Shown: positions 17,352 to 26,500, numbered from the stretch's first letter. The stretch: 64,000 nt of DNA from Micromonospora antibiotica (GCF_017599305.1 NZ_JAGFWR010000001.1:744001-808000), one strand, 5' to 3'. Numbers and translations are program-made. The notes: a model not told the origin generated them from the sequence alone.

Positions 17352-18254
17352 TCAGTACACGATCCCGTTGGACTGGAGGAAGCGGGTTGCGAAGCTTGAG
17401 GTGCTGTAGCTGAACGATGGCTTCGTGGCGGACCACACCGTGGTCGCCGGGTCGGCCCAGCTTGAGGTCTGACCGGACGCAGTGTAACCGAATCCGACGA
17501 TCCAGTGACCGATCGTCTTGTTGGTCGGGTGTCCGTTGTAGTGCGATCCGCCGGCGAACTCCACGGTGTCGGCCCCGATCGGCATGCCGTTACCGCCGAT
17601 GCTGTGGGCGAAGACGGCGACCAGCAGCGAACCACTGGGCTTGGGCACCTGCACGTACCAGTTGAAGCCGCGCCAGCGGTTGATGCCGGTGGCGAACCGC
17701 TTGCTGGTCCAGGTGGTGGCCCCGTTCGCCTCGGTGGCCATGTGCGAGCTGGTGGCCAGGTTGGGCTGGGAGAGGCTGGCCCCGTTGTACTTGCTCTTGA
17801 ACCCGGTCCCGTGCAGGTAACGGAGGATCATGTAACCCGAGGCTGGGCCGCAGTAGTATCCCTTGCTCTGGCCGGTCTGGCTCAGACCCAGGATGCGGCT
17901 GCTGGCCGCTGTGGTGCGCAGACCGGCACCGTCTCCCGGATCGACGTAGCCGGAGTCGCCGTACTGGGCGACGTAGTCCGCTTCGAGCATGTTGAGCTGG
18001 GTCGGATCGGCCCCTTGGAAGTTGACCGCGTAGTACTCCTGGGACAGCTGGATCTTGAGGGACGTCTGGCTGTCCGTCGGCTGCTCGATCGAGGGATCGG
18101 TGACGTCACCGCCGGTGAAGTTGCCTTCGATGCCGTTGTACGGCTGGTCGGGGTCGATCACCTCGGCCAGTGCCGAGGTGGGGGCGGTGAGCGCGACGGC
18201 GCACCCGATCATCAGGGCGGCGAAACCGCCGGCAGCGCGCCGGTAGCTCGTCAT
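17352..18254 (-). CDS. Secreted C39-like cysteine peptidase-fold protein
   Basis: A 300-residue exported protein with a signal peptide of about 30 residues ending TSALA. The mature part has KGYYCGPAS with Cys135, TIGHWIVGFGY with His250 and WADPAT with Asp268. This is the Cys-His-Asp order of the papain-like C39 fold; Gln129 or nearby could form the oxyanion hole. Free-standing secreted C39-like proteins are common in actinobacteria and their substrates are mostly unknown. The ATG at 18254 has GAAG seven bases upstream; a GTG at 18278 is an alternative. The downstream lipoprotein gene is coupled. Confidence 0.75.
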   Translation of the reverse strand: MTSYRRAAGGFAALMIGCAVALTAPTSALAEVIDPDQPYNGIEGNFTGGDVTDPSIEQPTDSQTSLKIQLSQEYYAVNFQGADPTQLNMLEADYVAQYGDSGYVDPGDGAGLRTTAASSRILGLSQTGQSKGYYCGPASGYMILRYLHGTGFKSKYNGASLSQPNLATSSHMATEANGATTWTSKRFATGINRWRGFNWYVQVPKPSGSLLVAVFAHSIGGNGMPIGADTVEFAGGSHYNGHPTNKTIGHWIVGFGYTASGQTSSWADPATTVWSATKPSFSYSTSSFATRFLQSNGIVY

Positions 18255-18507
18255 CGCTGTCTTCAAGTGATCCTCCACAATGTGGGTAGGGTGAACCGCC
18301 CAGCCTTTCCGGCGGTTCACAGAATCGATTCGGTGCGGCTGGGTCGAATCGTAATAACGGTGCGACGGATCCGCCTGTCCCGCATTCTGGGGACAGGGTC
18401 GCCTTGGTAGTGGAAAGGCGGCCCAACGACTACCGCGTCCAGCGAAGAAACACGTTCACCACGGCGAAAACAACGTCACGAATCGGTACGCGCAAAGGCG
18501 CACCGCC

Positions 18508-19032
18508 TCAGGGCTGAGAAGCGAGCGCCGCCCGGGTGAGGAACGCCTTGTTGCCGTGTCCGAGTTTCGCCTTGAGTCGCTTGACGTAGGTGTTGACGGT
18601 GTGCACGCTCACCCGCAGTCGAGCTGCCGTCTGGTTGTGGGTGAGCCCGTTGGCGATGCAGTCGAGAACCTCACGTTCCCGCTGGGAGAGTCGTTGTCGG
18701 CCAGGCCCGGGGTCGCGCTGCCCGGTGCCCGGCGTGGGCTGGTCGACGGGTGTCGGGACGGTGTCGGCCGGTCCACGCCCGGCCAGCATGGTCACCAGGT
18801 CGTGGACACCGTCCTGCTCGTCCGGTGCCGCGCCGGTGACCAGCAGGAGGCAGTGCCCGGCGGGCAGACTCCCCGCTGCGTCAGCCTGGGCCCCGGCGGA
18901 GCCGCTGCGCGGCAACCCGCCCGGGTCGGTGGCCGGTGCCGGCTGGGTGACGGTCAGACCGGCCGAGCCGAGCAGGTCGCCGACGACACGCCGGAAAGCC
19001 GGATCGCCGCCGAGAACTGAGATTTGAATCAT
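18508..19032 (-). CDS. LuxR-type DNA-binding regulator, stand-alone
   Basis: A 174-residue protein. The C-terminal about 60 residues are a clear LuxR/GerE helix-turn-helix (LSQREREVLDCIANGLTHNQ, then VSVHTVNTYVKRLKAKLG). The N-terminal part starts IQISVLGGDPAFRRVVGDLL like a receiver-type fold, but it lacks the phosphorylatable Asp and is followed by a Pro/Gly-rich linker. It is therefore an atypical response regulator without an obvious kinase. It lies upstream of and parallel to the C39-like/lipoprotein pair, 253 bases away, and may control it. The ATG at 19032 has AGAGGAC upstream. Confidence 0.85.
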   Translation of the reverse strand: MIQISVLGGDPAFRRVVGDLLGSAGLTVTQPAPATDPGGLPRSGSAGAQADAAGSLPAGHCLLLVTGAAPDEQDGVHDLVTMLAGRGPADTVPTPVDQPTPGTGQRDPGPGRQRLSQREREVLDCIANGLTHNQTAARLRVSVHTVNTYVKRLKAKLGHGNKAFLTRAALASQP

Positions 19033-19418
19033 CGGTCGTCCTCTGAATAGGAACACGGCAGCCCGATCCGACGGTCGGTATTCACCGTCGGATTGAACTC
19101 GATCGAAAGAACGCGGAACGGGATCTCGTTCGGCGCTTCTGTCGCTATTGCTGCAACCTGCAGCCGGCCTGGTGTTCCGGAGGACGTTCAGTCTCTGATC
19201 GAAAACGCCACATCGATGCCATCACCCCCGTGTAGGCAAACTATCCAATAGCTCGGTCAGGTGCTCGACGGTCCTGCGCAATCTCGTACCTTGACGGTGA
19301 CGATTGTCGCACGGGCGGTTCCCCGTGCGCTGCCCCGTCCGAGCGCGCAGCCAGGCGTAGAAACGGCGGTGGGTGCCGGTCCGCGCGGACCGGCACCCAC
19401 CGACGGGCAGGGCTGTGG
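19033..19418. other. Intergenic region between acs and the LuxR-type gene
   Basis: 386 bases. The part next to the regulator (19040-19260) is AT-rich for this genome and must hold its promoter. The left end holds the acs terminator. A short Arg/Pro-rich frame within it looks non-coding. Confidence 0.5.
19367..19402 (-). terminator. Perfect 36-bp palindrome after acs
   Basis: 18-base arms with no loop, centred between 19384 and 19385 (GGTGCCGGTCCGC on the left arm), 17 bases past the acs stop. As RNA it gives a very stable hairpin, likely the acs terminator. Confidence 0.8.
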
Positions 19419-21383
19419 TCAGTCCTCGTCGGACTTCCCGCCACTGAGCCCGGAGGAGATCAGCTCCATCACCGAGGAATCCTGGAGCGTGGTGACGTCA
19501 CCGAGCGAACGGTTCTCCGCCACGTCCCGCAGCAACCGGCGCATGATCTTGCCGGAGCGGGTCTTCGGCAGCTCCGGCACCAGCATGATCTGCCGGGGCT
19601 TGGCGATCGGGCCCAGCGTCTTGGCCACGTGGTTGCGCAGCTCGGTGATCAGCCGCTCGCCCGCCTCACCCGAGATGTCGGTGGTGCCGCGCGGAATGGC
19701 GAACGCGACGATCGCCTGCCCGGTCGTCGGGTCGGTCGCGCCGACCACCGCCGCCTCGGCCACCGACGGGTGCGACACCAACGCCGACTCGACCTCGGTG
19801 GTGGAGATGTTGTGCCCGGACACCAGCATCACGTCGTCGACCCGGCCGAGCAGCCAGATGTGCCCGTCGTCGTCCTTCTTGGCCCCGTCACCGGCGAAGT
19901 ACATCCCCTCGAACCGGGACCAGTACGTCTCGATGAACCGGTTGTCGTCACCCCAGATGGTGCGCAGCATCGACGGCCACGGCTCACGCAGCACCAGGTA
20001 GCCACCGCCGCCGTTGGGCACCGACTGGCCCTGGTCGTCCACCACGTCGGCGACGACACCGGGCAGCGGGGTCATCGCCGAGCCCGGCTTGGTCGCGGTC
20101 ACCCCGGGCAGCGGGGAGATCATGATCGCGCCGGTCTCGGTCTGCCACCAGGTGTCCACGATCGGCAGCTCACCCCGACCGACGTGCTGGCGGTACCACA
20201 TCCACGCCTCCGGGTTGATCGGCTCGCCGACGCTGCCCAGCAGGCGCAGCGACGACAGGTCGAAGCCCGCCGGGATGTCGTCGCCCCACTTCATCATGGT
20301 GCGGATCAGCGTCGGCGCGGTGTAGAGGATGCTGACCTTGTACTTGTCGACGATCTCCCAGAACCGGCCCTTGTGCGGGGTGTCCGGGGTGCCCTCGTAC
20401 ATCACCTGGGTGGCGCCGTTGGCCAGCGGCCCGTACACGATGTAGGAGTGCCCGGTGACCCAGCCGATGTCGGCGGTGCACCAGTAGACGTCGGTCTCCG
20501 GCTTCAGGTCGAACACCGCGTGCGCCGTCCACGCGGCCTGGGTGAGATAGCCGCCGGTGGTGTGCAGGATGCCCTTCGGGCGGGCGGTGGTGCCGCTGGT
20601 GTAGAGGATGAACAGCGGGTGCTCGGCGTCGAACGGCTGCGCGACGTGCTCCGCCGACGCCGCCTCCACCGCCTCGTGCCACCAGTGGTCCTTCGCCGAC
20701 CAGGCGACCTCCTCGCCGGTGCGCCGGACCACCAGCACGTGCTCGATCGACGGACAGTTCGCCACCGCCTCGTCCACGGTCGGCTTCAACGCCGACGGCT
20801 TGCCCCGTCGGTAGCCGCCGTCGGCGGTGATCACCACCTTGGCGCTGGCGTCGGAGATGCGGTTGCTCAGCGCGTCGGCGGAGAAACCGCCGAAGACCAC
20901 GCTGTGGGTCGCGCCGATCCGGGCGCAGGCCAGCATCGCCACCGCCGCCTCGGGGATCATCGGCAGGTAGATCGCCACCCGGTCACCGGCGACCACCCCC
21001 AGGTCGGTCAGCGCGTTCGCCGCCTGGCAGGTCAGCCGGTGCAGGTCGGCGTAGGTGAGGGTGCGGGTGTCGCCCGGCTCGCCCTCCCAGTGGATCGCCA
21101 CCCGGTCGCCGTTGCCGGCCTCCACGTGCCGGTCCAGGCAGTTGTACGCCACGTTGAGCTGACCGCCGACGAACCACTTCGCGAACGGCGGGTTCGACCA
21201 GTCGAGCACCTCGTCCCACGGCCTGGCCCAGGCCAACCGGCCGGCCTGCCGCTCCCAGAAGGCGAGCCGGTCCGCGCCGGCCTCGTCGTACGCGTCGGCG
21301 GTGACGTTGGCCTGGGCGGCGAGTGCGGCCGGCGGCGGGAACTGGCGCGTCTCGTTCAGCAGGTTGGCCAAGGCCTCGCTCAT
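19419..21383 (-). CDS. acs: Acetyl-CoA synthetase
   Basis: A 654-residue acetate-CoA ligase, the usual length for the family. It makes acetyl-CoA from acetate, ATP and CoA through an acetyl-AMP intermediate. The AMP-binding loop is [11 protein letters not shown]; the acetate-site region includes [12 protein letters not shown]; the C-terminal catalytic lysine is in [10 protein letters not shown], the residue acetylated by Pat-type enzymes in other bacteria. The ATG at 21383 has AAGGAG seven bases upstream. Next to the divergent Fic-like gene, an arrangement I recall from other actinomycetes. Confidence 0.96.
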   Translation of the reverse strand: MSEALANLLNETRQFPPPAALAAQANVTADAYDEAGADRLAFWERQAGRLAWARPWDEVLDWSNPPFAKWFVGGQLNVAYNCLDRHVEAGNGDRVAIHWEGEPGDTRTLTYADLHRLTCQAANALTDLGVVAGDRVAIYLPMIPEAAVAMLACARIGATHSVVFGGFSADALSNRISDASAKVVITADGGYRRGKPSALKPTVDEAVANCPSIEHVLVVRRTGEEVAWSAKDHWWHEAVEAASAEHVAQPFDAEHPLFILYTSGTTARPKGILHTTGGYLTQAAWTAHAVFDLKPETDVYWCTADIGWVTGHSYIVYGPLANGATQVMYEGTPDTPHKGRFWEIVDKYKVSILYTAPTLIRTMMKWGDDIPAGFDLSSLRLLGSVGEPINPEAWMWYRQHVGRGELPIVDTWWQTETGAIMISPLPGVTATKPGSAMTPLPGVVADVVDDQGQSVPNGGGGYLVLREPWPSMLRTIWGDDNRFIETYWSRFEGMYFAGDGAKKDDDGHIWLLGRVDDVMLVSGHNISTTEVESALVSHPSVAEAAVVGATDPTTGQAIVAFAIPRGTTDISGEAGERLITELRNHVAKTLGPIAKPRQIMLVPELPKTRSGKIMRRLLRDVAENRSLGDVTTLQDSSVMELISSGLSGGKSDED

Positions 21384-21597
21384 GCGGTGACTCCTTCGTC
21401 GGGTGACCTGCGTCTCTACCCGGCCGAGGTTAGTCCGGGCAGCTCGGGACCGCGACACCCCCGGTGCCGGCCGGCGCGCTCAGCGGCCGTCCCGGCGCGC
21501 TCGACGGCCCACCCGTCCCGACCTGATCAGGATCGGACTCGACGGCCCGGCGGCGGGTGGCGTCCGGCCGGAGTCACCCGGTCGCTAGCGTGGCGGA

Positions 21598-22344
21598 GTG
21601 ACCACCGACCCGCTCGCGCCCCTGCTCGCGCTCGCCGACATCGCCCCCGCCGTCGAGCGGGCCCGCGAGCGGGTCGACCAGGCGATGCGGCACCGCGCGC
21701 TGCGCCGCCACGGTGGCCAGGTCGCGGCCGAGGTCGGCCTGCGCTGCGCGGTGGCCAGCGCCGCCCTGGAGGGGTACGACCACGAGCGCGAGGCGGTCCG
21801 CGCCGGCACCGTCACCGAACCGGTGCTCCAGGGGGCGCTACGGGTGGCCGGGGCGCTGCCCGGGCTGACCGAGCTGTGGCCGAAGGCCCCCCGGCAGGCG
21901 CTGGCCCGGCTGCACGTGCTCGCCGCCCGGGACGTGGTCGCCGAGGCCGAGCTGGGGCGTCCGGTCGCCGACCCGGTGGTGGCCGCCCGGCTCGACGGGC
22001 TGGCCGGGCTGGTCGCCGGCGGGACGACGGTCTCCCCGCTGGTTCTCGCCGCCGTGGTGCACGGCGAGCTGCTCAACCTGCGGCCCTTCGCCGGCCCGTC
22101 CGGGGTGGTCGCCCGCGCCGCCGCCCGGTTGGTGCTGATGTCCCGGGGGTTCGACCCGCGTGGCCTGGTCGCTGTCGACGTCGGCCACCGGGAGCGGGAG
22201 CCGGAGTACGTCGGGGCGGCCGGGGCCTTCGCCACCGGCACCCCGGACGGCCTGCGCTCCTGGCTGCGGCACTACCTGAGCGCGGTCGAGGTGGGCGCCG
22301 ACCAGCTCACCGCCGTCGGCGACGAGATCATCGCCGCCGCCTGA
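21598..22344 (+). CDS. Fic-fold protein with degenerate active site
   Basis: A 248-residue mostly helical protein. The segment LNLRPFAGPSGVVARAAARL (about residues 158-177) lies where Fic proteins have H-P-F-x-D-G-N-G-R-x-x-R. The catalytic His is Arg, the acidic residue is Gly, and the Asn is absent, so AMP transfer as in classical Fic proteins is unlikely. Such proteins are sometimes named oxidoreductase by annotation transfer, for which I see no basis. The GTG start lies six bases after TAGCGT (21586-21591), so it is probably leaderless. Divergent from acs, with 214 bases between them. Confidence 0.75.
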   Translation: MTTDPLAPLLALADIAPAVERARERVDQAMRHRALRRHGGQVAAEVGLRCAVASAALEGYDHEREAVRAGTVTEPVLQGALRVAGALPGLTELWPKAPRQALARLHVLAARDVVAEAELGRPVADPVVAARLDGLAGLVAGGTTVSPLVLAAVVHGELLNLRPFAGPSGVVARAAARLVLMSRGFDPRGLVAVDVGHREREPEYVGAAGAFATGTPDGLRSWLRHYLSAVEVGADQLTAVGDEIIAAA

Positions 22345-22464
22345 CCCGGTGGCCGTCCGCGCCCCCCACCCGAGCGGTGCCGCCTGACCCGGTGGCCCTC
22401 TGCGCGCCCCACCCGACCGCCGCCGCCTGACCCGGTGGCCGTCCGCGCCCCACCCGACCGGTGC
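22336..22464 (+). repeat. 43-bp tandem repeat, three copies, overlapping the end of the Fic-like gene
   Basis: Units start at 22336, 22379 and 22422 with GCCGCCTGACCCGGTGGCC. The first copy includes the stop codon of the Fic-like gene; the two others repeat that gene end and the following bases. Looks like a local duplication of the 3' end. Confidence 0.8.
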
Positions 22465-22475
22465 CGGGTGCGCGG

Positions 22476-23108
22476 TCAGTCCCGGCGGGCGGCCCGGTTC
22501 ACCCGGGAGCGCAGCGCCCGCCGGGCGACCGGTCCGAGGTCGTCGACGATCTCGATGAGCACGGCGAGCTGGTCGAGTGCCGACATCGCCTGCCGCACGC
22601 CCGCCCGGTCCACCCCGTCATAGAGTTCCAGCCCGACGAACGCGGCGCAGACGGCCCGGGACAGGCCGGGCACGTCGGCGATCTCGGCGAAGGGTGACCC
22701 GGCGAGCAGCCGGCGCAGCACCGACTCGACCTCGTCCACCCAGAGTTGGAGCGCGGCGGCGGTGGGCGCGGCGAGCCGCTCGTCGGTCTGCGCCCCGGCC
22801 AGCATCTGGGCCAGGAAGGAGACGTTGCCCAGCTCGCGTTCCTGCTCGTGCAGCTCCTGCCCGACGGTGAGCAGTTCCCGCAGCGAGCCCACCCCGGCCA
22901 GCCGGGCCGACCAGTGCGCGAGCCGGTCGGCCGTGCTGGCCCGGCAGGCCGCCGTCAGCAGGTCGTCGACCGTGCCGAAGTGGTAGAAGACCAGCGCCTG
23001 GTTCACCCCGGCGGCGGCGGCGATGGTGCGGGCGGACACACCGGCGATGCCGTGCGTACGGATGGCGGTGATGGCGCCGTCCAGGAGGCGCTGCTTGGTG
23101 CCGGACAT
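22476..23108 (-). CDS. TetR/AcrR-family repressor
   Basis: A 210-residue TetR-type protein. The N-terminal helix-turn-helix is GVSARTIAAAAGVNQALVFYHFGTVDDLL at residues about 22-50; the rest is a helical ligand-binding domain. It is the last gene of a three-gene operon whose promoter region carries three GAGC/GCTC inverted repeats, so it most likely represses its own operon. It has its own GAGGAGG ribosome site, and its first 106 bases lie inside the preceding gene in another frame. The inducer is unknown; a lipid or isoprenoid-like compound would fit the methyltransferase-like neighbour. Confidence 0.9.
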   Translation of the reverse strand: MSGTKQRLLDGAITAIRTHGIAGVSARTIAAAAGVNQALVFYHFGTVDDLLTAACRASTADRLAHWSARLAGVGSLRELLTVGQELHEQERELGNVSFLAQMLAGAQTDERLAAPTAAALQLWVDEVESVLRRLLAGSPFAEIADVPGLSRAVCAAFVGLELYDGVDRAGVRQAMSALDQLAVLIEIVDDLGPVARRALRSRVNRAARRD

Positions 23109-24367
23109 CGTCCTCCTCGTGGGCCCGCCGGATGCGGCGGTGTGATCATCGCATCGGTCACCAGCTGCGCCAGCCAACCGACCCCGGGCAACCGCAGGAT
23201 CCAGCCGACCACCGCCCACCCGAGGTGCAGGTGCCCGAGGGCGCGGGCGACGGCGGCCACCCCCCGTTCCGGCCGACCGCCGCCGTCGGTGTACTCCGCC
23301 CGCCACAGCACCTCCTTCGCGGCGCTGGCGGGACCTGTCCGCAGGCCCACCGGGTGGCGGCGGGTAAGGAAACGCAAGGTCGCGGCACACGCGCCGCAGT
23401 CGTCGTCGAGCCACAGCACCGCCGCCGGTCCCGCTTGGTAGGGCCGCCAACGCGGCCACCAGTCCCGGACCCGACGCCGGTACGCGTGCCACGCCCCACC
23501 GTGCCGGTCGGCCAGGTCGTGTTCCTCGTGCGGTCCGGCCACCGCCACGCTGAAGGCGACCGCCACCACCGCCGCCAGCACCAGCGCGGAACTGCGGGTG
23601 AGCGCGGCGGTGAGCAGCACCAGGGCCACGGCGCAGGTCTGCATCGGATTGGCCAGATAGGCGTACGGCCCGGTGGTGACCAGCCGTACGGGCGGGTCCC
23701 ACGGGTACGGCGTGCCGCCACCGTGGGTGACGAACTCGCGGACCGCGGCGAGCGCCGGGGCGGCCAGCACCAGCGCCACCTGGGCGAGGAGCAGCAGGAC
23801 GGGCCGGGGCAGTTCGGTCACCGTCGCCCAGGACCCGTCGCCGACCTCGAAGGCCAGGCCGGGGACGAACCACAGCAGCAGGGCGGTGAAGACCCCGACC
23901 TGGAGCAGCGTGCGCGCCGCCAGGTGTCGCCGGTCGGCACACCAGCGGCCGAGCAGTTGCGCCGGCAGGGCCACCACGAGCAGCCCGACCAGCTCCCCGA
24001 CCAGCCAGTGCGGGCCGAGCCGGACCAGCGGGTGCAGCGCGGGCATGGCCACCGCGTCGATCCAGAGCAGCAGGCCCAGCGCCACCGGCACCGGGAGGCT
24101 CCGGCGCAGCAGCACGGGCAGCGGACCCCAGAGCACGGCCCAGCCGATCCACAGGTCGACCGGCATCCCCCGGTAGCTCCCCCGCACCGGGGTGAACGTG
24201 TACCAGCCGGTGCACCGGGCCACCTCGTCGAGGGCGGCGATGCCGATGCCGACGGCGAGGAAGGCCAGCAGCGCCGCCGCCCGACCGGCGCGGCTCCGGT
24301 CGACCCGGGCGGCGGCGAGCACGGCCAGCAGCGGCACCGCGAGGCTGAGGTAGCGGGCGGCGATCAT
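23003..24367 (-). CDS. Membrane protein: ICMT/PEMT-like methyltransferase fused to a DCC (DUF393) domain
   Basis: A 454-residue protein. The first about 200 residues hold six or more membrane helices; one region (DEVARCTGWYTF to PVDLWIGWAVLW) recalls lycopene-cyclase-type membrane domains. Residues about 205-305 look like an isoprenylcysteine/phospholipid methyltransferase (TTGPYAYLANPMQ, EEHDLADRHGGAWHAYRRRV). Residues about 312-400 are a DCC thiol-oxidoreductase-like domain with DDDCGACAATLRFLTRR. It begins in an ATGA overlap with the preceding gene. The last about 35 residues, Ser/Pro-rich and unlike the rest, are encoded over the start of the tetR gene, so the original stop was probably lost. 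Confidence 0.72.
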   Translation of the reverse strand: MIAARYLSLAVPLLAVLAAARVDRSRAGRAAALLAFLAVGIGIAALDEVARCTGWYTFTPVRGSYRGMPVDLWIGWAVLWGPLPVLLRRSLPVPVALGLLLWIDAVAMPALHPLVRLGPHWLVGELVGLLVVALPAQLLGRWCADRRHLAARTLLQVGVFTALLLWFVPGLAFEVGDGSWATVTELPRPVLLLLAQVALVLAAPALAAVREFVTHGGGTPYPWDPPVRLVTTGPYAYLANPMQTCAVALVLLTAALTRSSALVLAAVVAVAFSVAVAGPHEEHDLADRHGGAWHAYRRRVRDWWPRWRPYQAGPAAVLWLDDDCGACAATLRFLTRRHPVGLRTGPASAAKEVLWRAEYTDGGGRPERGVAAVARALGHLHLGWAVVGWILRLPGVGWLAQLVTDAMITPPHPAGPRGGRCPAPSSASWTAPSPPSVRTASPVCPPAPSPPPPG

Positions 24368-25257
24368 CGCAGCGTCATCATGTCCAGCAGGTGTCCCGTG
24401 CCCGCACCGAGCAGGACCTGCTGGATCGGCCCGAAGTACCAGGAGGGGTCGAGCCCCCGGGTGTAGTCCACCCGGATGCGCACCTCGGTGTGCCGCTCGT
24501 CGACAGCCCGCCAGCTCAGCGTGGCGTGCCGCCACCGGAACCAGCGCGCGGTGATCGAGCTGTCCTCGACGAACCGGAACCCGACCCGCTGCACCCCCAC
24601 CGTCTCCACCTCGGCGAGGAGGTGACCGCCGGGGCCGTGGGCGCTGCCGTGGTAGCCGAACATCCACCTGTCGCCCGGGTCGAGCCCGTCCCCGCTGACC
24701 TGGCCGGGCGTGGGCACACCGAGCAGCCGCAGCGGGACCGAGCGCACCGGTACGGGGCGGGGGCCGGCGGCGAGCCGGGCGGCCACCTGGTCGGCCGGCA
24801 GGGCCACCACCCGGACCACCTCGACGGACTGGTCGGGTGCGATCCGGGGTGCCGGTCCGCTGCCCTCCAGCCCCGGCAGGAGCAGCAACGGCACCGCGAT
24901 GACGGCGTACGGGCGGGAGGCGTCGCGCAGCGCGCGGATCAGGGCGGTGGTCCCGTGGGACACCGCGTAGACCAGGGGGGCGGCGAGGATCACGCAGATC
25001 GCCCCCTCGTGCAGCGCGACCGCCGCCAGCAGCAGGGCGACCGTGGTGATCACGAAGACCCGGCCGTGTGCGGTGCGACCGGGCAGCAGGGCGAGTGCGG
25101 CGGCGAGGGCCGTCGGGAGCACCACGAACAGCAGGGCGCTGTCAGCCCGCCCGTCGAGCACGGTGGCGACGAACACCATCATGCCGAAGGCCAAGATCAG
25201 GCCGGCGAGCACCCAGTTCGCCGCGGTCCGGCGGGGCGGTCGATCCTGCTCGTTCAT
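24364..25257 (-). CDS. Membrane protein with C-terminal SRPBCC-like domain
   Basis: A 297-residue protein with four to five membrane helices in the first about 135 residues. A soluble domain follows (about 145-297) with the strands LLAEVETVGVQRVGFRF, TLSWRAVDERHTEVRIRVDY and a helix near PIQQVLLGAGTGHLLDMM. This order is that of START/SRPBCC-type lipid-binding proteins. First gene of the TetR-controlled operon; GGGAGGT lies upstream of the ATG and the end overlaps the next start by four bases. With the methyltransferase-like neighbour, lipid handling is a fair guess. Confidence 0.7.
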   Translation of the reverse strand: MNEQDRPPRRTAANWVLAGLILAFGMMVFVATVLDGRADSALLFVVLPTALAAALALLPGRTAHGRVFVITTVALLLAAVALHEGAICVILAAPLVYAVSHGTTALIRALRDASRPYAVIAVPLLLLPGLEGSGPAPRIAPDQSVEVVRVVALPADQVAARLAAGPRPVPVRSVPLRLLGVPTPGQVSGDGLDPGDRWMFGYHGSAHGPGGHLLAEVETVGVQRVGFRFVEDSSITARWFRWRHATLSWRAVDERHTEVRIRVDYTRGLDPSWYFGPIQQVLLGAGTGHLLDMMTLR

Positions 25258-25270
25258 TGCTACCTCCCGG

Positions 25271-25322
25271 TTTTGAGCACCTGCTCAAAATCGAGCATAG
25301 GCTCATTTGAGCGATCGCTCAA
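25271..25322. promoter_or_regulatory. Three TetR-type operator sites before the membrane-protein/tetR operon
   Basis: TTTTGAGCACCTGCTCAAAA at 25271-25290 has 9-base arms; GAGCATAGGCTC at about 25293-25304; TTGAGCGATCGCTCAA at 25307-25322 is a perfect palindrome. All share GAGC-N-GCTC spacing of the kind bound by TetR dimers and lie 14-65 bases before the first start codon. The rest of the 312-base gap (25323-25569) is GC-rich with no gene seen. Confidence 0.8.
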
Positions 25323-25569
25323 TCGAGGGTACGCAGGGGTCGCGCCGGTGGTGGGTGCGGTCGTCGCCTCGGGTGCGGCTGTTCACGCCGGCGTCCTGCG
25401 TCGGGCGGTGCGGTCAGTGACGGCGGGACCGGCCAGTGTGCCTCGACGGCGAGGGGCGGCCGGGGTGGCGCGGGTCGGTCGGGTCAGCGGGCCGGCGCGG
25501 CACGCCTCGCCAGGTGGCCCGGGCTGGCGAGGCCAGGGCTGGTCGGGGCGGGCGGGGTGGCCCGGGTCG

Positions 25570-26373
25570 TCAGGCGGCCTGTACGGCGCGGGTGCGGCGG
25601 TGCCGGCCGTACCAGGCGATGCCGATCGCCACCCCCACGCCGACGCCGAGCGCCGCCGCGGCCACCGGGACCGCCGGGCGCTCCCGCAGCCGCCGGCCCA
25701 GCGGGATCGGATGCCGGAACTCCAGCACCGGCCAGGCGTTCTCCACCGCGAGCCGGCGCAACGCCCGGTCCGGATTGACCACGCTCGGATGACCCACGCA
25801 CTCCAACAACGGCCGGTCACTGTACGAGTCGGAGTAGGCGTACGAGTCGGCCAGGTCGTAGCCCCGGGCGGCGGCCAACTCGGTGACCGCCTCGACCTTG
25901 CTCGGACCGGCCGCGTAGAACTCCACCTCACCGCTGTAGCGGCCGTCCTGCACGCTCATCCGGGTGGCGATCACGTCGGTCACCCCGAGCAACGCGCCGA
26001 TCGGCCGGACCATCTCCTCGCCCGACGCGGAGACCAGCACGACGTCCCGCCCGGCGGCCTGGTGCTCCTCGATCAGCACGGCGGCCTCGGCGTACACGTA
26101 GGGGTTGATCAGCTCGTGGAGGGTCTCCGCGACGATCTGACGGACCTGCTCCACCCGCCAGCCCTTGCAGAGCGCGGCGAGATAATCCCTGGTCCTGGCC
26201 ATGGTCTGCTCGTCGGTGCCGCCCAGCCGGAACATCAGCTGCGCGTACGCCGACTTCACGACGTCCCGTCGTGTGATCAGCCCGTCCCGGTAGAACGGCC
26301 GACCGAATGCCAAGGCGCTCGACTTGGCGATGACGGTCTTGTCCAGATCGAAAAAAGCGGCACTTCGGCCCAC
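25570..26373 (-). CDS. HAD-superfamily hydrolase, subfamily IB (SerB-like phosphatase)
   Basis: A 267-residue protein with HAD motif I FFDLDKTVIAKSS, motif II VLVSASGEE, a Lys near GPSKVEAV, and motif III/IV YAYSDSYSDRPLL. It is a phosphatase of the SerB/PSPase-like IB class; the substrate is unknown. A C-terminal helix (about 233-252) could anchor it in the membrane, common in actinobacterial members. The GTG at 26373 lies eight bases after TAGACT (26382-26387) and lacks a ribosome site, so it is probably leaderless. A TTG at 26382 is a less likely start. Confidence 0.88.
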   Translation of the reverse strand: MGRSAAFFDLDKTVIAKSSALAFGRPFYRDGLITRRDVVKSAYAQLMFRLGGTDEQTMARTRDYLAALCKGWRVEQVRQIVAETLHELINPYVYAEAAVLIEEHQAAGRDVVLVSASGEEMVRPIGALLGVTDVIATRMSVQDGRYSGEVEFYAAGPSKVEAVTELAAARGYDLADSYAYSDSYSDRPLLECVGHPSVVNPDRALRRLAVENAWPVLEFRHPIPLGRRLRERPAVPVAAAALGVGVGVAIGIAWYGRHRRTRAVQAA

Positions 26374-26470
26374 GGCGCGCAAGTCTAGTCCGACGATGCG
26401 GGGTCGGCGGGTGCCCCGGGGTCAATACCTCACCCGACCTGCGGGAGTACCCGGGCCGCGAATGCTCAAC

Positions 26471-26500
26471 GTGACCGCAGTCACACGCTGCGGTAATAAT
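26471..26500 (+). promoter_or_regulatory. Strong promoter-like element with overlapping inverted repeat
   Basis: GTGACC (26471-26476) and TAATAAT (26494-26500) are 17 bases apart. GTGAC and GTCAC at 26471-26484 form an inverted repeat over the -35 box. It points right, into a stretch with no convincing gene. Confidence 0.5.

Noticed and set aside
19629..22430. A 933-residue plus-strand frame opposite acs and over the Fic-like gene
   Set aside because: High-GC shadow; no recognisable domain, while acs is unambiguous on the other strand.
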